A stretch of DNA of 64,000 nucleotides. It comes from Tilletia caries. Lineage: Eukaryota; Basidiomycota; Exobasidiomycetes; Tilletiales; Tilletiaceae. A model generated the notes under the pieces. It did no database searches, was not told the DNA's origin, and saw only the letters and a list, made by a program, of their open reading frames with translations. Each line of letters starts with the position of its first letter. Within the stretch, counting starts at the first letter, position 1. Shown piece after piece: positions 29,855 through 39,925 of the stretch. The translations under genes were made by a program, and so were the position numbers. The stretch lies in the NCBI GenBank assembly GCA_032718865.1, contig JALUTQ010000026.1, positions 806,001-870,000 on the forward strand. Reading direction: 5' to 3'.

Positions 29855-32365
29855 TCAGCCAACCAAACGGGAAAGGGCGTCGACATTGGAGTGTTTCCGG
29901 CCTGGTCGGTACTCGAATCGCAGCAAGTGCAGATGGGGAAGTAAGAGGGCTCGGCAGCGCGAAATGACCGGGCCGTACTGCGTAGCACCCGTTGATGTCA
30001 ACATCTTTGACATGGGGAGATGGTCGGTGACAACAGTTACGGGTACGCCTTCCAACAGGTGCGCCATTCGAGCGAAGGACCATGCCAGGCAGCACAACTC
30101 GAGCTCAGCGGCCACGAACTTCTGCTCCGAAGGCGAGGTAAGTCGGGACTGAAATGCGATGGGACGTTCGCGGGCCGTTACTGATCTGCCGTCTTTCATC
30201 ACCTCTCGGCATCCAGTGATCGGACCGTGCATCACTTCCTCCCATGACGGAACAGCACCAGCATGCACCACGCCGACATCGAAGTCACGCAGGCCCAACG
30301 GCGGGCGACGCTCGCGAGGACCCAGTGGTGGAGCGACGTCGAGCTCGTCCTCCGCATCATCACCCACGGCGACTTCATCAATCACGCCGGGCTCGTCGAC
30401 CTCGGCAGCAGGAGCCGGTAACGGCACAGGTGGAGGAGAGCAGCGCTGCAGCGCGAAAGGGTCAGGTGAGCCAGGCAGAGGATCCAGTTGATCAATGCTG
30501 AACTCGTCACTGATACGCAAGTCGTCTGGTAGCACAAGGCGGACGCGATGCGGAGACAGGACCTCCCGCACAGTATATGGACCGGCCTTTCGCGCGTCGA
30601 GCTTCCCCTCGCCCAGTCCTGGGATCGGTCGATTTCCGAGTCGCACGAACACCTGGTCACCCGCATGTAGGACGGGAAGAGGACCGCGACGCGCATCGTA
30701 GCGACGCTTCTGCTGTGCGCGAGCGGAAGCAATCGCCCGGTACGCATCGGAGAGGCGTTCGGAGGCAGCAAGAAGGCGATCATCAAAGCTCTCCGCTCCC
30801 CGTCCGGCATCGGCGTCAAAGACCGCGTGCGCCAAGTCGGGATGAGCGACGAACACCAGGTCAAAGGGACGATGGCCAGTGGTAACGTTCGGGCTGCTGT
30901 TGAAAGCGAGCTCCACGGCAGGAACTACAACCCGATCCCAAGGCGCGTGCCCAGCCGCAGTCAAGACGCGAAGAGCGGACTGGACAGTTTGCACGGTCCT
31001 CTCCACGAAGTTCGCTTGCTGGTGGTACGGCGTCGAAGGCTTCAGCTCTGCACCCAACGAACGCGCAAGGGCTTGCATCACTTGGCCCGTCAGCTTTGCC
31101 TCGCTATCCGACACCAAACGTCGGGGGCGCCAACCCAAACGCAGGACGCGGTTGCTCAGAATGGCCGCGATCCCAGCAGCATCGATCGAGGACTTGCAAG
31201 GTTCCAGCATGATCAAACGCGAAAAGCCGTCAGCGATGAACAAAACTGCGTCGCGGCCGTGGGACGAGGGGAACCCCGAAACGACGTCGAGCGACACGTC
31301 TTCAAACGGCAGCCGGGGGTCGTGCTCGACATCCAAGTCTCCGACGCGAGGACGAGGCTTCGTCTTCAGGCAGAGCAGGCAGTGCGCCACCCACGCGCGG
31401 ACGTGCTCGGCCAATCGTGGACGCCAGAATGACTTCGACACGGCCAACAGCGTTTTGGAATAGCCAAAGTGACCGCCGCTCTCGTGCGCGAGTCGCAGAG
31501 CCAAAGGCAGTGCGCCGTCCGGTAGCGCCCATCGTCCATCAACACGGCGAACCAGGACGCCATCCTCCACCACCCACTCGTCCGATTCATCAGCACCAGC
31601 CGCCTCCATGCGGCGGAGAAGAGGGCCGAAGTAGCGATCGGCGAGCAGCCAGGACCGCCAGCGCTCTCGGGATACGGGAACGGGATTCGGAAGAGGGGAA
31701 GGCGCAGCCGGGTAAGCGGAGGGAGACAGCAGCTCCTCGTCGACAAACACCTGATGGAGGGCGGCGGCGAAAGCGGACTTGCTGGCGTCTACATACAAGA
31801 CGTAGGGGCGCGTAGGGTCTGGATGAGCGAGCACTGGTGGGGTGGCGATGGCGCGCTTGAGTTGACTGAAGCTGCGCTCTTGGGCATCATCCCAGCTCAC
31901 GAGCTCGCGATCGGCGTTCGTGGGGGTGCCATCAACGCGGACCAGACGAGACCGATCTCCGACCGATTCGTACCGCCACCCCTTTTTCAAGCTCGTCAAC
32001 GGCGCGGCAATCTCGGCATACCCAGGAACAAACGCGCGATAGTATCCGAACAACCCAAGCGCATGGTACACGTCTCGCAGGGTTCGCGGTCGGGGCAGCT
32101 CCTGAACGGCCTTGGCTCTCTCCTCCCACACGGCAACGCCGGCTCCGGACACCTTGCGCCCAAGAAGGGTGAGGCTTGGAACAGCGAAGGTGCACTTGGA
32201 GGGGGAAAACTTCAGGCCGATCTGCGATGCACTGGTCAGGATGGTCTCCAACGTGGAGAGGTGTTCCTCCAATGTCGCCGTCGCCGCTATAACATCGTCG
32301 ATGTATATAACGGCCGTCTTCCATCGCAGCGATCCCAACACTCGATCCATCAACCTTTGGAACAC
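29855..32365 (-). CDS. gypsy-1 Pol part 2: RT, RNase H (first part), integrase, RNase H (second part)
   Basis: One open frame of 836 codons. RT catalytic YIDD is at residues 21-24 and the thumb runs to about 180. RNase H starts normally with YVLYVDASKSAFAAALHQV (first catalytic Asp 193), but instead of its next strands the chain enters integrase: HHCC finger (about H293, H298, C329, C332) and the D360, D420, E455 triad, then a GPYTV module near 595. After a Pro/Asp-rich linker the missing part of RNase H appears: RPIAFQSRLTSPSEQK with Glu about 754, VVTDHLPM with Asp 781 and NVDALSRL with Asp 829, ending the protein. In known Ty3/gypsy elements RNase H is continuous and precedes integrase. 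The RT fingers lie in the preceding frame. No chromodomain was seen. Confidence 0.9.
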   Translation of the reverse strand: MFQRLMDRVLGSLRWKTAVIYIDDVIAATATLEEHLSTLETILTSASQIGLKFSPSKCTFAVPSLTLLGRKVSGAGVAVWEERAKAVQELPRPRTLRDVYHALGLFGYYRAFVPGYAEIAAPLTSLKKGWRYESVGDRSRLVRVDGTPTNADRELVSWDDAQERSFSQLKRAIATPPVLAHPDPTRPYVLYVDASKSAFAAALHQVFVDEELLSPSAYPAAPSPLPNPVPVSRERWRSWLLADRYFGPLLRRMEAAGADESDEWVVEDGVLVRRVDGRWALPDGALPLALRLAHESGGHFGYSKTLLAVSKSFWRPRLAEHVRAWVAHCLLCLKTKPRPRVGDLDVEHDPRLPFEDVSLDVVSGFPSSHGRDAVLFIADGFSRLIMLEPCKSSIDAAGIAAILSNRVLRLGWRPRRLVSDSEAKLTGQVMQALARSLGAELKPSTPYHQQANFVERTVQTVQSALRVLTAAGHAPWDRVVVPAVELAFNSSPNVTTGHRPFDLVFVAHPDLAHAVFDADAGRGAESFDDRLLAASERLSDAYRAIASARAQQKRRYDARRGPLPVLHAGDQVFVRLGNRPIPGLGEGKLDARKAGPYTVREVLSPHRVRLVLPDDLRISDEFSIDQLDPLPGSPDPFALQRCSPPPVPLPAPAAEVDEPGVIDEVAVGDDAEDELDVAPPLGPRERRPPLGLRDFDVGVVHAGAVPSWEEVMHGPITGCREVMKDGRSVTARERPIAFQSRLTSPSEQKFVAAELELCCLAWSFARMAHLLEGVPVTVVTDHLPMSKMLTSTGATQYGPVISRCRALLLPHLHLLRFEYRPGRKHSNVDALSRLVG

Positions 32366-34071
32366 GGCGGGGGCGCGTTCTTGAGGCCGAAGGGGACTGT
32401 CTTATATTGGAACAGTCCCCGATGACACACGAACGCAGTTTTCCACCGGTCCTTCTCCGCGACGGGAAGCTGGTGGTATCCCCGAATAGCATCTAATGAA
32501 CTAAACCAGCGTTTACCCTGCAGTGTCTGGAACACGGCGTCCGTGGTGGGGAGTGGATACCGGTCGGACACCGTGGCGGAGTTGAGATTGCGGTAATCGA
32601 CGCAAAATCTCCACTTGTCGTACTGCTTCACCATCAGCACTGGGTATGACACAGGACTCGCCGCCGGCTCAATCACATCCCAGGAGTGAAGCTGGTATAA
32701 TGCCGAGTCCATCTTCGCACGTTTCTCCGGGCTCGCGCGGCGCGGAGGTTCAGAACGAAGCTCGGTGTCTGCAACGATAGGGATCTCCATCGCAACACCG
32801 CGGATCAGCCCGGGGCGTCCATCCAACGCAAACGCTTCGGTGTGACGGCGAAGCAGTTCGACGACGGCGGGATGAGGGGCGCCGGTCGAGTCAACACCAA
32901 CGCGGAAGTGGCCATCAACCAGGACGGTCTCAGCATCCCGGCAGAGCGCGTGAGCAGGGTCCTCAACGCCCTCGAAAAAGTCAAGAGGCTCAGCAGTGGT
33001 GTCATCCCGGCCCGTCTCTGGCTTCCATGCGTGCGGATCGGCAGCTGCCGTCCATAGATCGGCCTGAGGCAGGGGAGACCCGAGTTCGAATCGATCGTCG
33101 GAGGGCGATGACGAGGCGCGATCTCCGAGATGGGCCAAGACGGCGTCTGCGATGGGAGTGCGACGATCCAGGTGGACGGTGCGGGAGCTGTGATTCCCGA
33201 TGAGGATATGCTTGGTGTCGCGGCCTCCCAGAGCAGCGGGGCCAGCAATCGTGACGGACTCGTCGTGACTGGTCATGAGCCGAGGATGGATCAAGTAGTC
33301 GACTCCCGACGCCAGGGCTCCAGTATCGACAGGTATCCAAGCCATCGATCGAGCAGGCAGGCACACTGCCGCCGTCGAGCAGAGCTGAGCTTCCTTGGCG
33401 AAGGGTTGGGGAAGGTGCTCGACGACATCGAAGGTGTAACGGCGCACGCGGGCCTTGCTAGTGGCTGCGTCGATGGACACTCCGAGGCCCTCGATGAAGT
33501 CCAGGCCGAGACAGAGCCCAGGCGCGAAGCTGGGGAGGACATGGAAGTCCAAGGTGCATTCAAGATTGACATCGGTTACATGGTCTGTCTTGGCGGGGAC
33601 GAAGAACGTCAAGGTCGCCCAGCCGAGGGTCTCAACGTCACCCAAGCCATGGACGCGCATAGGAGCCCCCGAGGGCGAGCCACCGAGACGTGCGAGCAAG
33701 CCGGCATCGATGGAGGATAGGGACGCGCCCGTGTCAAGGAGTGAGGAGACTGGGGCGCTATGCGTGTCGTTGAGACGGACGAGCGTCGTCATAGGGGCGT
33801 GACGACAATGGGCTCGCCCAGTGCCGATGTCAGCCGATGCAGGCATACGCACCACCACGCCAGTGCGGCGAGTGGGCTGAGCCAAGAGGCGACCGGCAGC
33901 GTCTGTGTTGATGATGCGCGAAGTCCAAAATTGAGGACGGTCGGCAAAGTGAAGCTGTGGAGTAGCTTCCGACGCTGCGCGAGGAGGGGGAGGGGGGGAA
34001 AGATGCTTGGTTAGCAGCTGTAGCTGACAAAGCATCAGGGGAGGGTAATACTCCCCTAGAGGAAAGGCCAT
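32350..34071 (-). CDS. gypsy-1 Pol part 1: aspartic protease and RT fingers
   Basis: This 573-codon frame has the protease active site LLDTGASLS (residues about 115-123). A linker is followed by the RT entry WDVIEPAASPVSYPVLMVKQ, the WRFCVDYRNLN block, the first catalytic Asp in FSSLDAIRGYHQLP, and FGLKNAP at the end. There the frame breaks: five C residues stand where three would keep the reading in phase with the downstream YIDD frame. This could be an indel at a homopolymer or a recoding site; no standard slippery heptamer was seen. The 370 bp between gag and this frame contain a GTGAGT donor-like site. Confidence 0.85.
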   Translation of the reverse strand: MAFPLGEYYPPLMLCQLQLLTKHLSPPPPPRAASEATPQLHFADRPQFWTSRIINTDAAGRLLAQPTRRTGVVVRMPASADIGTGRAHCRHAPMTTLVRLNDTHSAPVSSLLDTGASLSSIDAGLLARLGGSPSGAPMRVHGLGDVETLGWATLTFFVPAKTDHVTDVNLECTLDFHVLPSFAPGLCLGLDFIEGLGVSIDAATSKARVRRYTFDVVEHLPQPFAKEAQLCSTAAVCLPARSMAWIPVDTGALASGVDYLIHPRLMTSHDESVTIAGPAALGGRDTKHILIGNHSSRTVHLDRRTPIADAVLAHLGDRASSSPSDDRFELGSPLPQADLWTAAADPHAWKPETGRDDTTAEPLDFFEGVEDPAHALCRDAETVLVDGHFRVGVDSTGAPHPAVVELLRRHTEAFALDGRPGLIRGVAMEIPIVADTELRSEPPRRASPEKRAKMDSALYQLHSWDVIEPAASPVSYPVLMVKQYDKWRFCVDYRNLNSATVSDRYPLPTTDAVFQTLQGKRWFSSLDAIRGYHQLPVAEKDRWKTAFVCHRGLFQYKTVPFGLKNAPPPCSKG

Positions 34072-34442
34072 GGGGTCTCAGGTCGAGGGGTAGTCCAAAT
34101 TCCTCGCCATCTCCACGCATGGCAGGTGTGACTTCGCTGTACCCCGCACAGAGGCCCCTTCCCGGACTAATGGGGGGCGCAGCCCTCTCTGTGCGGCTCT
34201 TGCATCCATCACCAGCGTGGTGAAGGGGGCTGCGGTGAGTCTCAGAATGCGCGAGCTCACCAGGATGACTGATGTCATCAATACTTTACTCACCGAAAGA
34301 GAGGCGCTTCTCTCTCTTCTCTCTGCAGCATACAACCTCCCCCCTTCGGAGATGTCACGGGTCTCGTCAGGTGGGTGAGGAGGAACTGGCAAGGGAGGAA
34401 GCTCAACAGATGGGTGAGCTAGTTTTACGTCATTTCGGACGC

Positions 34443-36002
34443 TTAGAAACCCAGCGGGTTGCTGACGTCGGTGTCATCATCAGCAGTGGCCACAGGGTAG
34501 CCTTCAACCTCTTCCGCATTCATCACCCGCAGCTGCGCCGACGAGGTGGAATGATCGTGGGCGAAGTCGAAGTGGTCTCCGCCACAACGACGGCAAGGAC
34601 GGTCGCACCAGATGGTGGTGTCCGAGCCCGGAATGCGGTAGAAGGGGACGTTCTCCTTCGAGGTGCCGGGACGAAGACCTCGCCCAAGACGAGCGGGATC
34701 GAAGTCCTCGGACAACTTCTTGTCGCGGCGGACGGGTGCCGGAGCGCGAGAAGGAGAAGGAGCCGAGTTCGCGGGTGAGTTGCGAAGTTCGGATCGTGCG
34801 GGACGAGCAGGAGGCTGACTCGCCACCGTTGCCACCGTAGCAGAGTACGCGGTGGAGGTTGGGGCCGAGGAGGACGACTTGTGGAGCGGAATGTGGTACA
34901 CCTCTCGCCACGTCGGCTCCCACTCAGCCAGAGCGGACTGTAGGAGTTCCAGCGTCGGCTGCTCGGAGGGCATGCGGATGTATGCACGCATCGTCGCCTC
35001 CAAGCCGTCGACAATCTCCTGGGCCAAGATGAACTCGTTGTCACGCTCGGCGAAGGCGTGGCGCCAGAGTTGAACCTTGTCGAAGAAGTAAGTCATCGCT
35101 GACTCCACTAATGGTTGCCATCGCCGGTCTCGAGCAAGCTGACGCTGTTTTGCTTTGTTCGCAGGGAAAGCACGTCGCATTGCCTCGATATACTTGGCCA
35201 CGGTGTTCCAAGAGCGCTTCTGCTCAGTCGACACACCAGCATGCCAAGTGCGAGCATCGCCGGTCAGTGCTTGCGGGATCGCCACGACAACGGCGGAGTC
35301 CCACATCGGGTGAGTGTTGGACCGAGCGATATCGGCGACGTCGCTGAGAAACTTCTCAAGCTTTTTAGGGTCGCCGGTAAACGTTCCAAGGCGCTCCGGC
35401 TTACATTCAAGAATGCGGGTGCCGTATGGAACGGGGTCGACGGCGGAGGCAAGTGCTTGCACACCGTCGGGGGTGGATGAATGCGCTGCGGCAGCAGGGC
35501 CAAACAGCTGAGTGAGTGAGTGCCCGTATCCACCGAGCATGCAAGCGAGGTTGTTCCGATCCGCCGCGGACAGGTGATTCCACAGGCTTGCGTGTGGTGC
35601 AGAGCTAGCGGTCGGGCCCGCGATGGCCGGAGCCAACGAGGACGAGGCAGAAGTGGCGTGGGGCTCGTCCCGAGCTTTGAGGCCGGCAGAGGGCGGGGGA
35701 GTGGTGGTGGTCGACGACGCGGCGGGATCAGCGGAGGGGACGCCGCCGGACTCGAGAACATCGACGCGGGTGGCCAAGCCGTCGAGCTGATGCTGGGTTT
35801 TGGCGGAACCTGCGATAAGGAGGCTGAGCTGAGCCGAAATCGACTCGAGCGACGGAGGAGGAGTACTCTCTCCGGGGTCGGACTGGGACGCGTCCCCGGA
35901 CGCAGGAGGCACGTCAGCGGACTCGACAGGCTCGGTTTTCCTGGTGGAGCCGCGAGTGGCGGCAGCGGTACCAGAAGCGGGTGGACTGGGCTTGGGAGCC
36001 AT
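34443..36002 (-). CDS. gypsy-1 Gag
   Basis: A 519-codon protein. The first 130 residues are Pro/Ser/Thr-rich with a short predicted helix (LSLLIAGSAKTQHQLDGLATRVDVLE). The capsid-like retrotransposon Gag domain covers about 205-385 (GTFTGDPKKLEKFLSDV, YIEAMRRAFP, RRWQPL, EIVDGLEATMRAYI). Near the end is a zinc-knuckle-like CRRCGGDHFDFAHDH. It starts about 100 bp inside the 5' LTR, so its start codon is the first good one on the genomic RNA. Confidence 0.88.
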   Translation of the reverse strand: MAPKPSPPASGTAAATRGSTRKTEPVESADVPPASGDASQSDPGESTPPPSLESISAQLSLLIAGSAKTQHQLDGLATRVDVLESGGVPSADPAASSTTTTPPPSAGLKARDEPHATSASSSLAPAIAGPTASSAPHASLWNHLSAADRNNLACMLGGYGHSLTQLFGPAAAAHSSTPDGVQALASAVDPVPYGTRILECKPERLGTFTGDPKKLEKFLSDVADIARSNTHPMWDSAVVVAIPQALTGDARTWHAGVSTEQKRSWNTVAKYIEAMRRAFPANKAKQRQLARDRRWQPLVESAMTYFFDKVQLWRHAFAERDNEFILAQEIVDGLEATMRAYIRMPSEQPTLELLQSALAEWEPTWREVYHIPLHKSSSSAPTSTAYSATVATVASQPPARPARSELRNSPANSAPSPSRAPAPVRRDKKLSEDFDPARLGRGLRPGTSKENVPFYRIPGSDTTIWCDRPCRRCGGDHFDFAHDHSTSSAQLRVMNAEEVEGYPVATADDDTDVSNPLGF

Positions 36003-36101
36003 GTTGAGGTTGTGTAAGGTGGTGAGGGCTGGGAGGGGCTTTGGGTGGGATCTGTCGCTTGCCGTCGTTCAGTTTGCTGACTCAATCCACTCTCATCACC
36101 A

Positions 36102-36396
36102 TGAACTAACGTACTATAGCAAGGAGTTGTGTGAATTGATGGAGAGAGGAAAGGGAAAGATACAATCGAGAAGGGAAGTGTTGCTCTAGAGATGTGTTGG
36201 TCTCGAGTGATGATCATGGCGTGATCACGAGAGTTGAGCCGAGGAAGCAGAGAAGGGAAGAGAACGGGAAGCGGAGAGAACGGAGCGGAACGGGACGGAA
36301 CGGAGCAGAGCGGAACGAAGGGAAAAGGAAGAGAAAGGAAAGGAATCGAGAAGAGAGAAGTGGAGGCAGAGTATCGGCCGATAGCCATATAGCACA
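36102..36396 (-). repeat. gypsy-1 5' LTR
   Basis: A 295-bp LTR ending at the TGGTGATGAG primer-binding-site start. It is longer than the 3' LTR because of an extra CGGAACGGGACGGAACGGAG unit and one A. Confidence 0.92.
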
Positions 36397-36807
36397 TGCC
36401 CACCGACGAGAGTTATACCTCGTATAGGGCCGTCAGAGACGTTATAGGCCTTTATTTACGGAATTACACGTCTTACAGTCAGAGTGTTCAATGTCAATAT
36501 GTACGGCACTCTCCAGTTTGCAATAGCAAGTCCTCAGGCCGAATCTACGTCTCTCAGAGGGCGCACGCCGCGCTCTATGAGAGCTGAACTGTCTCTAGAA
36601 GATTCCATTCTGAGCGGGGAGAGGGGAGGGAGTCAGTAATTTTGCATACCTTGAGAGATTCTTTCGGCAGGCAGTGAGGATAGGCAAAAATAATTTTCAC
36701 AGTGTACCATCCTGTGATATTTTTGCTTTCCGTACCATCCTGGGATAAAAATCAAAATACCGTACCATCCTGTGATAAACCTCGTATTTCATGCGTATTC
36801 AGCCTTG

Positions 36808-37915
36808 ACCTTCACCTGCTTCCACCACCATAGCACTGCCGTTAGCAAGTAAACTACACCTCAAATTTACATGGGAAGGTCACTGTGGGCTAGGGAATAG
36901 GATCCATGTCTTTGTAGCTGCTAACGTTGTGTTGTGTGTGAATTATGGTGGTCAACCCACTCGATGACCCTCAACCCACTCGATGTCCGGTGCCTGTAGT
37001 TTCCACCAACTGGAAACTACTTCATTTGGCACGCAGGCACAGTGTCTGATTCAAGTGTAAGTAAAACCATTCCCGACACCGCCGGACCATCCCTAGTCTA
37101 TTATAGACTTGGCCGAACTCTTGTACAAGACTCTCCTATAGAGTCTTGTCAAATTCTATCGCCAATTGGATCAAGTCTTGTACAAGAGCAGCCGCCCAAT
37201 ACTTGTGCAATAGCAGCTATAAGACTTGTGGGATAGTGAACTCAAGTCTTGAGCCTTTCTTACCATAGGTATCCCCACTTTCCAGGATCCCCGGCTCCAG
37301 GCCGCCTCCAGCCTCGAGCAGTGCACATACAGCGCATTAATGATGAAAGCAGAAGCACATATCGTTCGAATCTAGTATCGGGAGCTGGGTACAATTCTGA
37401 AGGAGCTGTACGCTGGTACAATGCACTGGTGCACATGACTGTGAGAACTGAAACGAATCTGCGGGCGCTGTGAAAGGACAAAGAGTGGGTGGAAAATGCT
37501 GTAGGGAGAACCTGAACTTCAGACGCAGTTCCAGAGGATCAAATGCGTGGGAACTGGGAGCGGGCGACTCACTGGTGCGATCGACTGCTCTGAGGAATGA
37601 GCCGAGGGCGTAAATCGAAGGTGCGTATCGAGTCAGCGAAGGGAATGATCAGAGAAGGGAGGTAAGGGGGCAGACTCACTGATTGCTGGTGGCCTTTCGC
37701 AGTCGACTGGTGTAAAGATGAAATGAGGGTGACCAGCAAAAGATTTTTAGCGATGCGCGAGATGAGAAAAGTAGGGGTGGCTCAAAAACTGACTGATGAA
37801 TGATGATGAGGAGCATGTATGCTAAATTGAACAACACCAAGAAAGCACTGTCAGTGACAGATGCGGATGCGAAAAGCGGCATTAGAGGAGGAATACTCAC
37901 ATGACGGGAGAAGCG
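36808..37915. other. Unassigned, with a CTTGTACAAGA word array
   Basis: The 25-mer shared with 28,265-28,289 is here at 36,972-36,996, inverted, and again abuts a hairpin (TAGTTTCCA..TGGAAACTA). From about 37,040 to 37,255 there are several copies of CTTGTACAAGA, AGACTTGT and TCAAGTCTTG, another palindromic word array, but no clear ends or target duplication. From 37,256 to 37,915 nothing was recognised. Confidence 0.4.
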
Positions 37916-39635
37916 CTAGACATTGCTGGCGATGCCATTGGCGAAGATATTGGAGAAGAGCGTCTGAACGTCGCAAGTTGCTCGGCGCTCCGGCCGAGGA
38001 CATTCTCCGAATTGCTCCTCATCGTGAACAATCACGTCGTAGATGTAGCTGATGAACGTTCAGCAGCGCATGATGTTCAGCTGATGCCTGATAGGCAAAA
38101 TGCGCACCACCTCAGATCAAACTCACTCCTCAGCCTCCTTCCGCTTCTCTTCGTCTCCCGCGTCCCCCGCCTTGCAATTCTCGAGGTAGTTGTGGAGACG
38201 CTCGTCGTGCTGCGTCCAAAACTTATTGTTCCAATCCCCACCCTCCTTCTTGCATCCATTCGTAACACCGGTGCGACGCTGGGAAGGGAGCATTTAGTCA
38301 GCTTATGCAGTGATTCTGATTCATGATGACCGGACTCTGGACAGTGGACAGTGGAAGACACTCACCCACAACGCGACATACTCCGTAAACTCCCACGTTA
38401 CCTCCATCTCAGGGCAGCTAGCCTGCACATCTTCGACCAGTTCCTTCAGATTCTTCTCGGCTTCGATGGATTCGTGCACCTGGACGAAAATTGTCAGCAT
38501 GAATGCAAGCAGAATAGAAGCATCCAGACTATCTACTGACCAGCTTGCGAATGTCGAACCGCATTGAGTTGATCTTCTCTTGGATGATGACGAGGACGTT
38601 CTGCTTTCCTTTCTTGTTGGTGGGACTGAGCAGGTGCTTGCCGTTCGTTCCGAGCTCCTCTGGCTTGTGTTTGGCGTATGCCTGCGAAAGCAAATGCTCA
38701 TGAATGCGAGCCACTGATACTTCAGAAGCAGCATACAGCGGCGTTACTCACCAAAGCAGTGTCGGAGATGTAATGGTTGCTGGCATCGTACGCCGGAACC
38801 GACACGCAGAGAAATGCCTGCTGCGCAATACTGCGCAGAAAAGCCTGTGGAGGAAAGGAGATGGAAAACGCAAGCAAGAACAAAAGCCAGATGATGAGTC
38901 TGTACTCTGCTGAAATGATGGGTACAAGGACGCGGCAGATTGAAGAAGAAGGGAGACAGAGAGAAGGAAGAAAGAATGATGATCAGGGTCAAGCGGAACG
39001 AAGCTGGCCTACCTTGCCGCCGTCTTCAACCACGTTCGAGGGAACGAGCCTCGGAAGAATCGTAGGAAGTTTTCCTTCGATACTGGAGATGTCTTTGACA
39101 ACGCCAGGCGTCTCTCCTTTGCCTTCGAAGTGGGCCAAGATGCGATTATTCTGCCCCATCATGCAGTATCGCTCCATCGTTGTGATGACATCAATCTCAG
39201 CAATATCCTGCAACGCAACGAAGGGCAATGGTCAGTGAAGCAATAACGCATATACGTTGACTAGCTTCGAGACTGGTGAAGACTGAAGTGAGAACTGGTA
39301 AGGGAATAGGGATGATAATCGATGCTCACCATGTCACCAGCAGCACCTTGAGCTTGAAGAGAAAGCACGGCAAGTCGAGTTGACGCCGCATCCATCTGGA
39401 GTCGTCTGTGCCAGATCAGAATGCTGGCGTGGACTGCATTGATCTCTTCTTCGTTCAGAGGTTCGTCCTGAGGGTCACGTCCTGTTGCTGCTGCGCCGTC
39501 TCTTTCGCGAACTCGATTTCGCTCACGGCCTCCTCTCCCTCTTCCACGTCCAGAACTGCCACCGCCTCTCCCTGCGGCCTGGAAGGAGCTGGAACGAGTG
39601 GCGGTGGTTGCGTTCGAAGCTCGCACTGCCGGCAT
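37916..39635 (-). CDS. Unrecognised multi-exon partner gene of the second Tnp2-type element
   Basis: Minus-strand gene with at least six exons and GTGAGT-type introns. It starts MPAVRASNATTATR, has an Arg/Gly-rich block (RGGGSSGRGRGRGGRERNR) and then a helical part (EEEINAVHASILIWHRRLQMD). Later exons read MERYCMMGQNNRILAHFEGKG, FLCVSVPAYDASNHYI, INSMRFDIRKL, HESIEAEKNLKELVEDVQ and NNKFWTQHDERLHNYLENCK. The last ends YIYDVIVHDEEQFGE..FANGIASNV. I recognise no family. It is divergent from the transposase starting at 39,926. The N-terminal Gly/Arg composition resembles the partner gene at 11,488, so it may be the TnpA-like DNA-binding protein of this element. Confidence 0.55.
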
Positions 39636-39925
39636 CTTTGTTTCTGGTCAAGGCGCAGTCGGGGTGTCGGGGTCAAGGCGCAGTTGGGGTCAAGGAGATC
39701 AGAGGTGAGAAGGGGAGCTTGTCGCGTGCCGCGTGTCGCGTTGCGTGTTGCGTGTTCGTGTTGCGTGTTCGTGTTGGGCTTCTGTGGTGGTGGTGAGCTT
39801 GAGGAATCCAAAAAGAACTCTAAGTTAAATCTATGCTGCGAGCCCACCTGCTCACCTTCACCACCTGCTCGCACCTTCACCACACCCAGGTTGTCCGCAA
39901 CGGCAAGTTGGAAAAGCAGACCGAG

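Larger units (their letters stand above)
29536..36396 (-). mobile_element. Complete Ty3/gypsy retrotransposon (gypsy-1)
   Basis: A full-length LTR element on the minus strand, flanked by identical TGCCC at 29,531-29,535 and 36,397-36,401. The LTRs (274 and 295 bp) begin TGTGCTATATGG and end CA in the element's orientation. Just inside the 5' LTR is TGGTGATGAGAGTGG, the expected place and TGG start of a primer-binding site; a purine-rich GGCGGGGA precedes the 3' LTR. It encodes Gag, then protease-RT, then RT with RNase H and integrase, with one frameshift. LTR differences are a handful of substitutions plus a 20-bp tandem duplication, so it is not brand new. Confidence 0.92.
29323..36783. mobile_element. 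MULE-like element with about 80-bp inverted repeats and 9-bp TSD
   Basis: The ends start GAGGTTTATCACAGGATGG (29,323) and the inverted copy ends at 36,783; the inverted repeat extends about 80 bp on each side. The word AGGATGGTAC occurs three times within each arm. The flanks are identical GTATTTCAT at 29,314-29,322 and 36,784-36,792, a 9-bp duplication as made by Mutator-like transposases. Without the gypsy insertion it is only about 0.6 kb and non-coding. Confidence 0.82.
28796..36807. mobile_element. I-family hAT-like MITE (outermost of a three-deep nest), exact 8-bp TSD
   Basis: The left end CAGGGCTGAACAT (28,796) and the right end ATTCAGCCTTG (to 36,807) form an imperfect inverted repeat, flanked by identical ACCTTCAC at 28,788-28,795 and 36,808-36,815. 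Its own sequence is only about 28,796-29,322 plus 36,793-36,807, with many CATGCGTATGGGT-type words and complements. The remainder is later insertions: a 9-bp-TSD element and, within that, a gypsy retroelement. Confidence 0.85.

Noticed and set aside
32330..32400. Programmed frameshift site in gypsy-1 RT
   Set aside because: The break lies inside the RT domain at a C run without a standard slippery heptamer, so an indel is likelier.
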